Below are positions 1 through 10,880 of a stretch of 64,000 nt of DNA, piece after piece. Position numbers and translations under genes: made by a program. This DNA comes from Orobanche coerulescens (lineage: Eukaryota; Streptophyta; Magnoliopsida; Lamiales; Orobanchaceae): contig CM065814.1 in the NCBI GenBank assembly GCA_033398695.1, positions 79,440,358 to 79,504,357 of the forward strand, read 5' to 3'. How positions within the stretch are numbered: the first letter of the stretch is position 1; each line of letters opens with the position of its first letter. The notes below the pieces were generated by a model, which did not search any database, had not been told where the DNA came from, and saw only the letters and a program-made list of their open reading frames with translations.

Positions 1-310
1 AGTTGAAGCACCCTCCCTTCTTACCGAGAGTCACCGATGCTGGCTTGGGATTCCAAGCGCTCACTCCCGATCGCGAAGACGACGCGTTCGAACGACGTGG
101 GGGTTTGGGAGCCTTAGACTCTTCACCGCCCAAAAACTTCCCAGATATCCTCAGTCTCTTGGCTTCGCTCGTGGGCTCGACCACTGAGGAGATTTCATAG
201 GATATCGATTGATCTAGATACTCCTTCACCGTAGCATGGATCGTGGTCGTACGAACCACCTTGTCGCTTCCATTTCCATCATCACGTCCACGTCCGCCGA
301 GGCTTGACAT
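1..310 (-). CDS. gag: gag N-terminal part, element A (open at window edge)
   Basis: An uninterrupted minus-strand frame starts at the ATG at 308-310 (protein begins MSSLGGRGRDDGNGSDKVVR) and stays open for 103 codons to the edge. The product is basic and rich in Ser, Pro and Gly. The last visible residues, GKKGGCFN, look like the entry into a CCHC zinc knuckle of the CFNCG type, expected in gag nucleocapsid; the rest of the knuckle is outside the window. Upstream of the ATG lie the leader and PBS of element A, so the position fits gag. Only about 100 residues precede the presumed knuckle, far fewer than the usual 250-300, so most of the capsid domain may be deleted. I infer gag from position and knuckle, not from a recognised capsid fold. 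Confidence 0.55.
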   Translation of the reverse strand, partial: MSSLGGRGRDDGNGSDKVVRTTTIHATVKEYLDQSISYEISSVVEPTSEAKRLRISGKFLGGEESKAPKPPRRSNASSSRSGVSAWNPKPASVTLGKKGGCFN

Positions 311-1354
311 ACTAATACGGATAACATCGATCAACAGTATTAGTTTATCACTGCATAATATACCACAATTATCAACCCGAGTTTTAGTTATCATCCTTAG
401 AATAACGGTACTATAGTAAAGCATAAAGTTTTATGAAGTCAATTTCGAGTTCCTCGACGAGGACGGTCATTATATGTATGCACTTAATGAAAACAAATTT
501 TTGAAAAAGAGGGCTAGTCACGTTGCGCCCAAGACTTGTAAACACCGTCTTTTATTTCTAAGAGGAAGTTTATATAACGACTCTAAAAATTATTTTCGAG
601 TGATGTATAAAAGAAAAAAAAGAAATTGAAAATAATTTCGTAACTAATTTGAAATATTTCAAGAATGTTGAGTCCCAAATACCACAATTTTGAAAATCTT
701 TCCTCTTCTTCCAAAATGTTTATTTGAAAGAATTTTCCACCGAGATACGTGACCATTTAACATGACAATATTAAATCATGGCTTTACACAATGTTAGGAA
801 ATTTCAAAGCATCACTTTAAAATATTCGTGATACTAAAGCGTCGTGGGTCCCGTGCCGGAACCCACCAGGCTAAAAATCATTTTAAAAAAAATGGTCAAA
901 ATGCCAAAAAGGCCGAAGTCGGTAATATTCTCAAATACTCACAAAAGTCATTTATAAAACATCAAATACCGTCATAAGAATACTATCAAAACATGCAAGA
1001 CCAAAATATCAAAACTCGGTTTGCAAGATACTAAAAGCCATCTTAAAATACTCATGCGGTGGATAAAATTGTCATTCGTAAATTCATTCTAATAAAGTAC
1101 CGAAACAGATAAACATGTTCGACTTCCATGTAATATCCTAAAACGATAATATCACCAACAAGTTCAAATTCCTAGTTCACATTAAGCATATTAGCACAAT
1201 GTAATCAAATACGTGTATAAGGGGACTTACGATCGGGAGGCTTACCATCACGGATTGCCTAAGATGATGTCGGAACCACGATACTAATCACAACTCGATG
1301 CGCGCGACTTACACAAGACATGGAATTGACCCAACGGCCTAGGTTTTTCGCAAA
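311..1354 (-). other. Untranslated leader of element A
   Basis: About 1 kb between the PBS and the gag start. It is AT-rich with no long ORF in the sense direction and no recognised domain. Leaders of this length are usual for chromoviruses and carry packaging and dimerisation signals; I cannot pinpoint these. Confidence 0.6.
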
Positions 1355-1370
1355 CCTAAGCTCGATACCA
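1355..1370 (-). promoter_or_regulatory. Primer-binding site of element A (tRNA-iMet type)
   Basis: On the minus strand, TGGTATCGAGCTTAGG follows the LTR end (GGGTGTTACA) after four bases. The core TGGTATC matches the 3' end complement of initiator tRNA-Met, the usual primer for chromoviruses and Copia elements. It fixes the orientation of element A and shows that the LTR at 1375-4726 is the 5' LTR. Confidence 0.8.
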
Positions 1371-2168
1371 TAAATGTAACACCCTGCAATATGACCGAAT
1401 GTCACACGCCGTAGACCCTTATCGCAAGGATCTACCAAAGCTAAACTCCAAAAGACTACTCGATGATTGACCGACCGGGTCAAAATTAAATAGAAAATGA
1501 CAGACAAGGTCATAAACCAATTCAGAAACTAACGACATTCATATTACAATGACCACAATAAACTTGAACACAGAAAAGAATGACAACTCAATTTAATAAA
1601 TGATAACTACACCCATGCAAGGGTGAATACTCGAACGACACAGAACTACCGACCAAAATGATCCAAAAGAAAAGACTCTGACTCTGGTGTGATTAGCATC
1701 GTCGTATTCCATCTCCTTCCAAGCCAATCCCGTGACTGCTCCCGAGTTGCCAAAACCTGAGCGCATAACAGGCACCCACCCCCCGAAAACTCGGGGGTTA
1801 GCAAACTGGAATTTTGCTAGTGCAAGTACATAATATACAAGAGATACGAACAGTAACAACATAAAATTCAACCGCCGTGAAGCCTTAACATAAACCATAC
1901 ATTCCCATAATCATCACAGAGTAACACTCGCATACACAAGGTGAAAGATAATCACATAGCCATATTCTCTTTACGAAACATAACATCAATAAAATTTTAA
2001 CCAAGCCCAAGGAGTCAGGAAAATCCCTTTTGGAAAAAGGAAAAAAAAAATGTTTTGATAAGGTAGTTTGCAAACGTTATTGCTGACTCGGGCCGTCTGG
2101 TTTTTTTTTTTTTTTTTTTTTTTTTAAATCGAAAGGGAATACTTTTGGAAATAATTTCAAAAACTCTC

Positions 2169-2400
2169 GGGTCCTAGACCCAACGTATGGAAAACGATTA
2201 CACAAGAACCAAGTCAACTTATTTAGGGTTCTCGACCCAATTTATAGAACACCGTCACAAACGAAATCATTACAACATCTCACAGGGCTCTCAACCCATT
2301 CCAAATAACATCATCATGAAATCAATCATCTCAACATTCCACAGGGTCCTCGACCCAAAACACAGAATAGCACCACAATACAATCAAAGGTACAAAACTC
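2169..2400. repeat. Tandem repeat, period 57-59 bp, with GGGTCCTCGACCC core
   Basis: Four units begin at 2169, 2226, 2285 and 2344. Each starts with a 13-base dyad of the form GGGTCCTCGACCC (variants GGGTCCTAGACCC, GGGTTCTCGACCC, GGGCTCTCAACCC), while the intervening ~46 bp is AC-rich and strongly diverged. The core is conserved better than the spacer. Confidence 0.8.
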
Positions 2401-3055
2401 TCATTCGACATATCCTGCTCAAGACCCCCGATTAATTAACCCTCGGAGATTTCGTCAAACCTCCGTAGTTAACTAACCCTGATACCAACGCTTTAAAAAC
2501 AATTTGAAACAAGCTTTCAAAAACATGAATTGCGGTCTGTATCAAGACAAATATTAAAAAGTGAGTTGAAAGAATTTGAGATACGAACATCGTTCGGTAA
2601 CGGGGTCTTAGCTATCATTCGAATACCCGTAACCAATAAGCCTGCCAGGCGCCTCCACTGCACACCTGTGCACCGGCGTTCACTCCACTATGTCGGCCGC
2701 TCCTTGAACATGTCACTGCGCCGGCGATCACTCCCGCAAGAGCCACCCCTTGACACACGCATTATGTAACACCGGCGTTCACCACCCATATGGAGCCGCA
2801 CATTGCACAGACACCAGCCGGAGTACACCGCCCCGCCTCGTAGGTTCCGTGATATGACGTTTCTCACAACAAGTATCCACATTGTTCAAACATCAAGCAC
2901 ACGGACAAACGTCACAACAATTTTCAACTCGGTACATCAAGTCACACAATTTCTCCGCCAGTCCATATCCACACAAATAAACAATAACACGTACGTTATC
3001 AATCAAACTCAATCAACACCGCACATATATCTCTATGTTGCGACTCAACCGAATA

Positions 3056-3300
3056 TATACACATTTATATATATAGATATATATATATATATATATCCTT
3101 ACTATATTATATGAGTAACTATAGTTCGTCCATCAATCCAAGTTGAGTACGTCAATTAATGTTAGAATTCAACACTCGTCGATCACCGACATAAACATAT
3201 ATATCAATATACGTATATACATACATATATTTAACATGTAACTATATATAAACACATATATATATATACACATACGTATATATACATTCACATAAACTCA
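3056..3300. repeat. AT-rich microsatellite tracts
   Basis: A (TA)n tract at about 3064-3098 is followed by further ATATAC/ACATAT-rich simple sequence to about 3295, inside the R-U5 part of LTR A. No coding signal. Confidence 0.85.
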
Positions 3301-3905
3301 TACACTTCGACAACAATGATCTCACGCAGGTACAATTCGTATATCGAGGTAGTTGCCTTGGTAATACAACGCGAGGGAGACGACGAAGGAATAGGTTTCG
3401 GTCCAAACAATCCTCTCAAATCCGACCCTAACACAATAATGATATACAATCAATCTCAAGATCATGAATACGAAGAAATTACTCCTAGTTCTACCCGTTG
3501 GGACAATTTATCGAACACCAAGAGTGCGTAGGGAATTGAAATCGGTTAACGGTGAATTAACGGAATTTCATCCCAACCAAAAACAAGAAAACCAAGGGTC
3601 ACGAGAGTACTATCAAAATCTAACAACAACATCGGTTAATTCGGATTAAAACACAAGATCACCACCAAACCCTCCCCAAAAATCATACTAGGGTTAAAGG
3701 GGTTCTTACCTCTTGAAGATTCAAGCCCTATAATCCGAAGAACACGTGCTAGATCCACAATCCGAGCTACACGATCGAAGGAAGATGAAGAAAAACACAC
3801 AATCAAAAGGGTAGATGGAGAAGAAATCCCCTCTCAACCCTCTCTCTCTCGCGCACGGTTGGAGAAAATGAGGAAATGAGCGAATCTCGAAAACACAAAA
3901 CACAG

Positions 3906-3912
3906 CTTATAG
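3906..3912 (-). promoter_or_regulatory. TATA-like box of LTR A
   Basis: Minus-strand CTATAAG, followed downstream (lower coordinates) by pyrimidine-rich sequence and a splice-donor-like GAGGTAAG, the arrangement also seen in chromovirus LTR C. It lies about 30 bp downstream of the palindrome array. Inferred from position; no transcript data. Confidence 0.5.
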
Positions 3913-3941
3913 CCGATCGGTGTGTCATGCCGCTAATCACC

Positions 3942-4240
3942 AGGCCGCGGCAACAGGCCAAAAATTGCGCCCGGTGGTGGCCGACCGCTCAGTGCCGCGG
4001 CTCATTCGGAGTGTGCCGCGGCTCGACTCGGCATGTGCCGCAAAGATCACGGACCGTGCCGGGCACGCAGACAGAGGTTTTAGCCGGGTGCCACACGGTG
4101 TGCCGCGGCCGGACAAGTGTGCCGCAGACCGACTACTGCAGTGCGCAAGACAATCCTTGTGCCGCGGCACACTGCATACCGCTCGCCAACAATCGGGTAG
4201 TATGTGTGCCGCGGCGCACAATCCTTGTGCCGCGGCTCAC
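3942..4240. repeat. Array of GTGCCGCGGCAC-type palindromes in U3 of LTR A
   Basis: About ten copies of GTGCCGCGGC(T/A)C or variants occur in 300 bp, for example at 3992, 4013, 4159 (perfect 12-bp palindrome), 4206 and 4227. The spacers are unrelated and 10-45 bp long. The block is far more GC-rich than the surrounding LTR and sits just upstream of the TATA-like box. The same word recurs in the Athila-like element (10613-10785, 14636-14854, 18288-18460). Confidence 0.9.
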
Positions 4241-4726
4241 ACCCCTGTCCCAAAATGACTAAAAAGATCCTAAAGAGAATAAAAGCAATAGGAATCGATA
4301 TTTGGGCAACAATAACACGAAATGGAAGTACGGAACCCCAAAACGATCTGAGGTACACAACCAAAGTTGAACAAGGAACAAATTCCCTAAATTTCTAGGA
4401 AATTACAAAAACGGCCCAAACATCCGAAAATCACGACACAACGTCGGATTAACCATCCGAAACTCACAACATGCTCTAATCAAGCATACGAACTCATGGA
4501 AGTAAGAAAGTGACGGAATCGAACGAGTTTAAGGAGAATCGAATACGCATGAGACAAAATATACCACAAGATGAAATTACGTAAAAGCATCATCGAGACC
4601 CGTCCAAGCGGAGAAACTCCAAGAACAAAATAGGTCCAGAATTCCAAAACAGTGCCAAGCGAGTTATCCGAAACGAATATACACTGAAAATAGAAATTAT
4701 TAAAAATAGAAAACGCGGATATTACA

Positions 4727-4919
4727 ACTGGAAGGTTCATGGTTTACACTGATGCTTCAAATCAGGGTCTCGGTTGTGTACTAATGCAGAATGATAGGGT
4801 AATCGCTTCTACCTCATGGCAGTTGAAACCATATGAAGTTAATTACCCAACGCATGATTTAGAATTAGTAGCTGTTGTTTTTGCCTTGAAAATATGGTGA
4901 CATTATTTGTACGGGACTC
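4727..4919 (+). pseudogene. Chromovirus RNase H fragment
   Basis: From about 4734 one plus-strand frame reads [20 protein letters not shown] and continues to [13 protein letters not shown], a stop, then HYLYGT. This is the N-terminal half of Ty3/gypsy RNase H with the catalytic Asp of YTDAS and the Glu of DLELVAVV. The stop stands where the family usually has Arg, consistent with a CGA-to-TGA change. The fragment is cut on the left by LTR A (ends 4726) and on the right by LTR B (starts 4920), so it is the remains of an older plus-strand element that received two minus-strand insertions. No other part of that element is recognised. Confidence 0.85.
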
Positions 4920-5393
4920 TGTAACGCCCCGACTTTCTAGGGTAATTATTGGGAAAAATAAGTAGAAGGTAATTTTGACGAAAAATAATTTTCTTGAGAA
5001 TATAAAAGTTCTCTCCTACAAAGTCGAGTCGCTACACTGACATAAAATTTAAATACCTTTAAATGAGGTGACATTTCATCATAAATACGAGGTAAAAATT
5101 TGCGGTGGAAGAATAATTCATAATTTATAAATTTTTCAAATCGAAGTTTCCCCAAATGAGGTCCAAAACATTTGACATAAAGAAAACATCATATAATAAA
5201 TCCCCTTTCATATGCCATCTCGGCTCGCTCCTTTGTCCATCCGGCTTGGTTCAACCTGCGGGATCAATAAAGGTGGAGGTGAGCTTCCTTCAGCTCGTGG
5301 AAATCACACTGATCACAGTAATATACAATCTCATGGAAAACATAACATGAATAATCTGTCACATTTTTTCTTAACATAAATGCATACTCATAA

Positions 5394-5640
5394 TATTACG
5401 TATAACATGAATCGAGCACGCATAACACGAATATTGAGGTTGCGCAGGTGCCCCCGCAACAACATGAAACATACACACAATATTACGTATAGCATGAACC
5501 TAGCATGCATAACGTGAATATTGAGGTTGCGCAAGTGTCCCCGCAACAACATGAAACATACACGCAATACCACATATAACATGAATCGAGCACGCATGTG
5601 AATATTGGGTTGTGCAGGTGTCCCCACACAATATGAATCT
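5394..5640. repeat. 87-bp tandem repeat, 2.8 units
   Basis: Units start at 5394, 5481 and 5568, an exact 87-bp period. Each contains ATATTGAGGTTGCGCAGGTG or a variant and CCCCGCAACAACATGAAAC; the third is partly deleted. The 79-codon minus-strand ORF here is repetitive because of this array and is not a gene. Confidence 0.92.
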
Positions 5641-6224
5641 TAAGATAACCTCTTACACGAATACAGGTGAGCCTGATTTACAACATGCATCGTCAATTTA
5701 TAAACATGAATTGAATATCACATATGCAGTCCAATTAAAGCAATTAAAGTGATAGTGAAAATTCCCACCTGAATAAATGATGATGTCTGACTTTAAATGA
5801 AGATGCTCGACTCACAGTCCTAAGCCCGTAAATCCTCGATAAAGTCTACATAAAATAATAATAATTATAATCCTTACAATTTATTATTTAATTCATAAAT
5901 GAAAAGATACAAATATCACTATATAATAACCGAAAGTAAATTACAGTTGCTCATTAATATTAACCGAAGAGTTAACATTATTAATAACTGAAATTAAAAT
6001 ATTTATGCAATAATTAGGGTTAATTATTAATATAAATTAAAAGTCAACGTTTTAATGTTTTGGGTTAAAATAGGACTGGAAATAAATTTTAAAAGCTGTT
6101 GGGGTTGATTGAAGAATATTTGACATCTGTTTGGGGTAAAATCGAAGTAAATAGAAGTCTGGGGTTGAATTGAAAGTTTCTGAAAACAGGGAGGACTAAA
6201 TTGAGAACCCTAAAATTTCGCGGG

Positions 6225-6232
6225 TATAAATA
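6225..6232 (+). promoter_or_regulatory. Promoter-like TATA box antisense to element B
   Basis: Plus-strand TATAAATA is followed by about 100 bp of CT-rich sequence, a (CT)n tract and, near 6797, a donor-like CAG|GTAAAAA. This looks like a plant promoter with a 5' UTR exon, but points opposite to element B. Confidence 0.35.
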
Positions 6233-7800
6233 CTCTAATCTTCTCCCTCAGCCGACAGAAACTTCATTCTTCACTTCTCATTTCTTCTCGTCTGTTCCTC
6301 ACTCCAGAACTCTCTCTCTCTCTCATCTCATCTCTCCAATCGGCTGGAAGGAGTTGCAGGAAAAATTACACACACACACACGAGCTCTTAACACACCCTA
6401 CAAATCGAACACACATCAACCCTCGATTAGCTTCCGGTCAGACTCCGACCCGTAATATGGCAGTGGTGAAAGGAAGGGCTACGGCCCTGGACCTCTGGCG
6501 GTGGTTCGACTCGGCGGAATGACAGCGGCGTAGAAGCGTCAATCTCCAGAGAAAAGCTCGCAGCAAGAGTCCGATTCGGAAAGATTCGGCCGATTTGGCT
6601 TCTGATTTCGGCCGATACTGAGCTCGGTTCATTGGTTTCTGGTCAGAATTTCTCGTTGATTTGAAAGGGGTTAAATTCTTGACGGGTGTTTAGGCATCAA
6701 GCGAACACATGAAATTGTGGTGATGGATTAGTGTTTTATGATTTGTTGGCCGAGAAAACTTTTAAATTTTACATAAGATGAAGAATCTTCTGTTCAGGTA
6801 AAAATTTGAGTTTTGATTTTTGATGAAACTCTGGGTTAAATTTGGTTTCTAGGTCTGGTTACCCGGCCCTAATGTTTTGGTTCGGTTTTGGATGGCTTGA
6901 AGGGTTGGTAATAAACGAGATGAGTTTGGTGTTAAATTTACCGGAGAGATAAATTGATTAACGTCATAAGAAGATGACAGTACAATTCTACGAGATTCAT
7001 CAGGAAAAGGTTACAATTGAGATTCGAGTTACCTGAACGGGGATGATGATGATGATTGTTGCTGAATTGGTGAGAGTGCTGAGATGGCGGAAAAGAATAC
7101 TGGCAATATGCGGCTGGAACGATTTGCAGAGGACCAAATTGCGATCTGATCTTCCCGTTGAAGAATTATGGCGTGAACTGTTGTGTATTGTTTTCTCTAT
7201 ATATTTTTTTTTTGTTGGATGTTGAACGATAGATGTAAAATATTTCTGCAGTAGGAATATTAGTGTATTTATAGGTATAGATTTTTAAGTATTAAAGTTG
7301 TATTAGGATTGTGAATGTTGATAAACATTGAGGAGTTCTAAGGAAGTGAGAACTCTGAGGAGAGGAACGGTGGATGGAAAAAGGAGGATTCTTAATTATG
7401 ATTAGTGTGGTTAATTAAATTTAATCATAGTTTGGTTGAATTATGACTCATGGAATAATACTAATAACAATTAATTGGTAATGTCCGATAATAAAAATTT
7501 GAAAATAATAAAGATATTAATAATAATATTAATACTTAATAAAAAATGGTATTAATAATATTATTATTATTAATAATAATAATAATAATAATGTTAGTAT
7601 TGTACTCGGATAATTAATAAGAGTATTATAACACAAATAATGACCACTTGAATATGTATCTGACAAACTGATTCGGGCTAGGACTTGTGATACGTAGAAA
7701 TAAATGTTCGTGATCCTCTAAATAAAATTAAATAACATGAAATGCATTAAAATATTATTATAAATAATAATATTGCATTATGAAAATAGCGGGTATTACA

Positions 7801-8555
7801 TCCCACCCCTCTTAGAAAAATTTTTGTCCTCGAAAATAAATGACATACCCCGATTGAAGAAATTCGGATAACAAGCTTGAAGTTATTCCTCGCGCTCCCA
7901 AGTGGCTTCATCTTTACTGTAGTTACGCCATTGGATCTTGTCAAACACCTTCTCTTTGTTTCTCAACTGCCGGACTGATCGGTCAAGAATTAGTTCTGGT
8001 TGTTCTTCATAGGTAAGATCTTTGTCATATCTATGGTGGTATAGTTGATGATGTGGCTGGGATCGTGCACATACTTCCTCAACAATGATACGTGGAAAAC
8101 GTTGTGCACAACCGAAAGTTCTGGGGGTAAGGCCAAGCGGTAAGCTAATTCTCCAATCCGTTCAAGAATTTCGAACGGCCTAATGTATCTTGGCCTCAAC
8201 TTTCTCCTTGGACCAAAACGAACAATTCCCTTGGTAGGAGATACCTTTAGGAATACTTTGTCGCCAACACAGAATTCGAGATCTTTCCTATGCTTGTCGG
8301 TGTAAGACTTCTGACGATCCTGTGCTATCTTGATCTTGTCCACCACACCAACTGTCTGTTCGATCATCTTGGGCCCCAAAATTCTCCTTTCACCTACCTT
8401 ATCCCAATACAGTGGTGATCGACACTTCCTACCGTATAAGGCTTCATACGGTGCCATACCGATCGTCGACTGATAACTATTGTTGTAAGCACATTCTACC
8501 AAAGGCAACAGTCGTTCCCAATTATTTCCCATGTCTAACACACATGCTCGTTACA
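7801..8555 (-). pseudogene. pol: Integrase C-terminus and chromodomain of element B
   Basis: The main open frame (8541-7990, 183 codons) begins inside the integrase core with MGNNWERLLPLVECAYNNSY and runs through the chromovirus hallmark PYEALYGRKCRSPLYWD, the GPKMIEQT and GDKVFLKVSP segments and the C-terminal VVHNVFHVSLLRKYV. The catalytic D,D,E residues lie upstream and are absent. At about 8030 a one-base shift moves the reading into another frame that encodes a chromodomain (EEQPELILDRSVRQLRNKE, then DEATWEREE), with one in-frame stop near its end. Upstream of 8541 the frame can be followed to RACVLDMG before similarity ends near 8560. A chromodomain fused to integrase targets insertion to modified histones in this family. 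The fragment is not functional. Confidence 0.9.
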
Positions 8556-9520
8556 TAGGACTTGATCTGGGAACATGTATGTTCCTGAATCAACCGTACA
8601 GGAAGTAAGATGCCCTATTTGTAGCTAAGGGTACAGCAAAACCAAGCTAGCTATGCCATAAGAGGACGTCATAATTGAGTTTCAAAACAATTAACAAGCT
8701 GGCCACAAATAAAATGGCTCGAGGACTATTTGATGTCGCACACCAAAGGTACAGTGTATGTGAAGCATATCATATGGACAAACAGACAAAGAACCTTTTC
8801 ACAAGTAAATTCAGGGTCACAAACTTATTTCATATCGACCTATATGGCATTGTGGACCCAATCAGCTTGTGAGGTAAGAAGTATTGCATGTTAATAGGCA
8901 ATGACTACTCGAGATTTACATGGACCATTTTTCTTAGGAAGAAGAAAGTAATAGTGGAGAATCTCCTAGAGCATTTGAAAAAGATTTAGAATGAGAAGAG
9001 CTTGAGCTTGGTGCCCATTAGATCCGATAGGGGTATAGAGTTCACCAAAAAGTTCATTGAGAAATTTTGTGTGGATAATGACATATATCATGAGTATTCA
9101 GTTACCAAGACCTCACAACAAAATGGTGTCACTAAAAGAAAGGATATGACCTTTAAAGAAGCACCAGAACCATGATTGTTAAATGCAAGTTACCACATAA
9201 GTTCTGGGTCAAGGCAACAATATAGTCTATCACATACAAAAATCGATGCCCAATCAACAATGGGAAAAAATAGAAAACCATTGTATCATACTTTCATATT
9301 TTTGGATGCAGGTGTTATGTGTCCTCTACATGGGAAGGACCACCGCAAAACCTTGATGCAAAGTTCAATGAAGTTGTCTTCATAGGATACTCCAATGTAG
9401 GATTTTAAAGCGTACAAGATATTCAACAACTGAACACTCATAATTAATGAATCAGTTCATGGTGTGTTCGACGAGATGCATTGTAATCCTATAGGAATTG
9501 AAGAAGTGACTTGAGTCATG
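8556..9520 (+). pseudogene. pol: S1 integrase, degenerate
   Basis: Similarity to S2 25325-26330 starts at about 8556 and continues through the HHCC region (FKTINKLATNKMARGLFDVA at 8680) into the core. Readable pieces include HIDLYGIVDPISL, NDYSRFTWTIFLRKKK, PIRSDRGIEFTKKFIEKFCV and QQNGVTKRKD. In the family the last motif is NGV-x-ERKNRT and supplies the catalytic Glu; here it is Lys, so the D,D-35-E triad is broken. The tail INESVHGVFDE-like region is at about 9440. Many in-frame stops and small indels are present. This layer cannot encode integrase. Confidence 0.85.
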
Positions 9521-10446
9521 ATAACATTAACCCTGGAAGAGATTCCTTAACCTAGGGGAAACCTAACACCTCGACTCGAAATCAACCATGCACTGTATGA
9601 ATCAATGAAGTTGTTGTAGAAACTGAAATATGTACTATAATACAACAAAACATAAGGGGCAATCAAGGGATATAACTAGACAACATCAATCATCCAAAAA
9701 AAGTTCCCTCTATGGAACTCGTCGTCTGACTATCCGTTTATGGCCCAAGGCACGCTCACTGTATTCCTGTCGCACGTTGAACCAAATTTGATCAAAAAAG
9801 CTCTTGATTATTCACGATGGATAGATGTTATGCAAAAAGATATCAATGGATTCAAGAAGAACAATGTTTAATATTTGGTTCCTAGACAAACCTATCAAGC
9901 CATCATTGGGACAAAATGGGTATTTCTTAACAAAAAGGATGGGAAGAGTCTGGTGATAAGAAAAAGGAAAGATTGGTCGCCAAAGGCTATGGGCAAAAGG
10001 AAGGTATCAACAGTAATGAAATATTTGATTCTATGTTAATAGGAGACTATAAGAATTTTTGTGGCGTTTTCCGCTCATATTGATTTTAAAGTTTACCAAA
10101 TGGATGTCAAGTGTGCATTCATGAATGGAGATTTGGTTGAAGAGGTGTATGTTTAACAACCATCAGGGTTCGTCAATATTCAAGTCGGTGTCCAAGTCTA
10201 CAGGCTAATAAAATCACCTTATGGACTCAAACATGCACCATGGGCATGGTACGAGACACTACCTTTGTACCTTATCGATAGTTGATTCAATAAGGGTGCA
10301 GTAGATAAAACTATCTTCAAGATGCAGGGAGGTGGAATAGATTTATGTAGATGATAATATTTTTTCTTCTAATCATCCAAATATCTGCATGAAGTTCTCT
10401 CATCTCATGAAAATCAATGGGAAAACTTAATTTCTTTGTAGTTTTG
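9521..10446 (+). pseudogene. pol: S1 reverse transcriptase, N-terminal part, degenerate
   Basis: Scattered frames give GTKWVFLNKKDGKSLVIRK near 9910, [20 protein letters not shown] near 10085 (the first catalytic Asp is kept), QPSGFVN near 10160 and YGLKHAPWAWYETLPLYLID near 10215. The YVDD region is unreadable (stops at about 10345). The Athila-like element splits the gene at 10446; the reading resumes at 19449 after the duplicated TTTTG. Confidence 0.85.
10442..10446 (+). repeat. Target-site duplication TTTTG, left copy (Athila-like insertion)
   Basis: TTTTG immediately before the 5' LTR matches TTTTG at 19444-19448 immediately after the 3' LTR. Five bases is the normal duplication for LTR retrotransposons. 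Confidence 0.92.
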
Positions 10447-10612
10447 TGTTAGGCGTATTTTTATACGCTTATTTATTATTATTTGGTGGTATTTTGGAGT
10501 GTGAAATCATCTAAATGAGCTTTTAATGCCTTAATTTTGCATGATTGACAGGAAATTGAAGTCCGGAAGCTTAAACGAGGCAAAATGGGCGAAAACGGCT
10601 AAACTGGACTAT

Positions 10613-10785
10613 GAGCCGCGGCACAAGGAAGCTGAGCCGCGGCAAGGAAGACACCACCCGAAGGGCGAGTAGTCAGACTCGTGCCGCGGCACACCCTGTG
10701 AGCCGCGCACGTAAGGATTTAATTACGCCTGTGTTTTCTCGATTTTGGCTTTGTGCCGCGGCACAAAGTTGATGAGCCGCGGCAC
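10613..10785. repeat. Palindrome array upstream of the TATA box, Athila-like 5' LTR
   Basis: Six copies of G(T/A)GCCGCGGCAC at 10613, 10634, 10681, 10699 (one G short), 10753 and 10774. The GTG version is a perfect 12-bp palindrome. Spacing is irregular (18-54 bp). The array ends about 90 bp before the TATA box. Confidence 0.9.
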
Positions 10786-10872
10786 ACTTAGCGGGTTTGG
10801 TACGTCTGCGCGGATTTTGGGCCGCTGCCGCCAACCGATTAACACGGACGCGATTTGTGAAGATTGCTGAGC

Positions 10873-10880
10873 TATAAATA
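10873..10880 (+). promoter_or_regulatory. TATA box, Athila-like 5' LTR
   Basis: TATAAATA in the context GAGCTATAAATAGGGC, an excellent plant TATA box; the same sequence occurs in the 3' LTR near 18559. Confidence 0.7.

Larger units (their letters stand above)
1..4726 (-). mobile_element. Element A: partial Tekay-like chromovirus (Ty3/gypsy)
   Basis: Read on the minus strand, a long 5' LTR (4726 down to 1375) is followed by a primer-binding site, a leader of about 1 kb and the start of a gag-like ORF that runs off the left edge. The LTR is 3352 bp, in the 2-4 kb range usual for Tekay/Del chromoviruses, and has the typical ends TGTAATATCC and GGGTGTTACA. The element interrupts a plus-strand chromovirus RNase H fragment that resumes at 4727. 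Pol and the 3' LTR lie outside the window, so completeness and target-site duplication cannot be judged. The Tekay placement rests on LTR ends, length and the iMet-type PBS, not on a reverse transcriptase. Confidence 0.8.
1375..4726 (-). repeat. 5' LTR of element A (3352 bp)
   Basis: Ends are TGTAATATCC (at 4726) and GGGTGTTACA (at 1375) on the minus strand. A TATA-like CTATAAG lies at 3912-3906, about 815 bp into the LTR, followed by a pyrimidine-rich leader and a splice-donor-like GAGGTAAG near 3716-3709. The long R-U5 part holds a 59-bp tandem repeat (2169-2356) and AT microsatellites (about 3056-3300). U3 holds a GC-rich array of palindromes directly upstream of the TATA box (3942-4240). 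Short ORFs in both strands of the GC-rich part are by-products of the repeats. Confidence 0.85.
4920..7800 (-). repeat. 3' LTR of element B (2881 bp)
   Basis: Plus-strand ends are TGTAACGCCCCG (4920) and GCGGGTATTACA (7800). The flanking polypurine tract and pol on the right show that the LTR is read on the minus strand. A sense TATA-like CCTATAAATACAC lies at 7275-7263. Upstream of it are small dyads, AATGTT/AACATT near 7307-7322 and GAGTTCT/AGAACTC near 7333-7355, and AT-rich palindromic runs at about 7500-7600. The R-U5 part contains an 87-bp tandem repeat and an oppositely oriented promoter-like stretch at 6225. Confidence 0.85.
4920..8555 (-). mobile_element. Element B: truncated Tekay-like chromovirus
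   Basis: Minus-strand order is integrase C-terminus, chromodomain, polypurine tract (AAGAGGGGTGGGA at 7813-7801) and 3' LTR (7800 down to 4920). Gag, protease, reverse transcriptase and the 5' LTR are missing: the sequence passes at about 8555 straight into SIRE-like integrase sequence (S1). The chromodomain places it among chromoviruses. The right junction is approximate (within about 15 bp) because it was found by the end of similarity on each side. Whether B inserted into S1 and then lost its 5' part, or a later deletion joined the two, cannot be told. Confidence 0.85.

Noticed and set aside
3..200. Plus-strand 65-codon ORF at the left edge
   Set aside because: It is the reverse of the minus-strand gag-like frame, which has the better context (PBS, leader, knuckle start).
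3942..4240. CRISPR-like array (short repeats with unrelated spacers)
   Set aside because: Repeats are only 12 bp, spacers vary widely in length, the DNA is plant nuclear and no cas gene exists; it is a promoter-region palindrome array.
3937..4262. Overlapping 90-130-codon ORFs on both strands rich in Cys, Arg and Gly
   Set aside because: They arise from the GC-rich GTGCCGCGGC repeats in LTR A; open frames on both strands with repeat-like residues and no known domain.
5388..5627. 79-codon minus-strand ORF with repeated hydrophobic segments that look like membrane spans
   Set aside because: It is the translation of the 87-bp tandem repeat in LTR B and has no start context or family.
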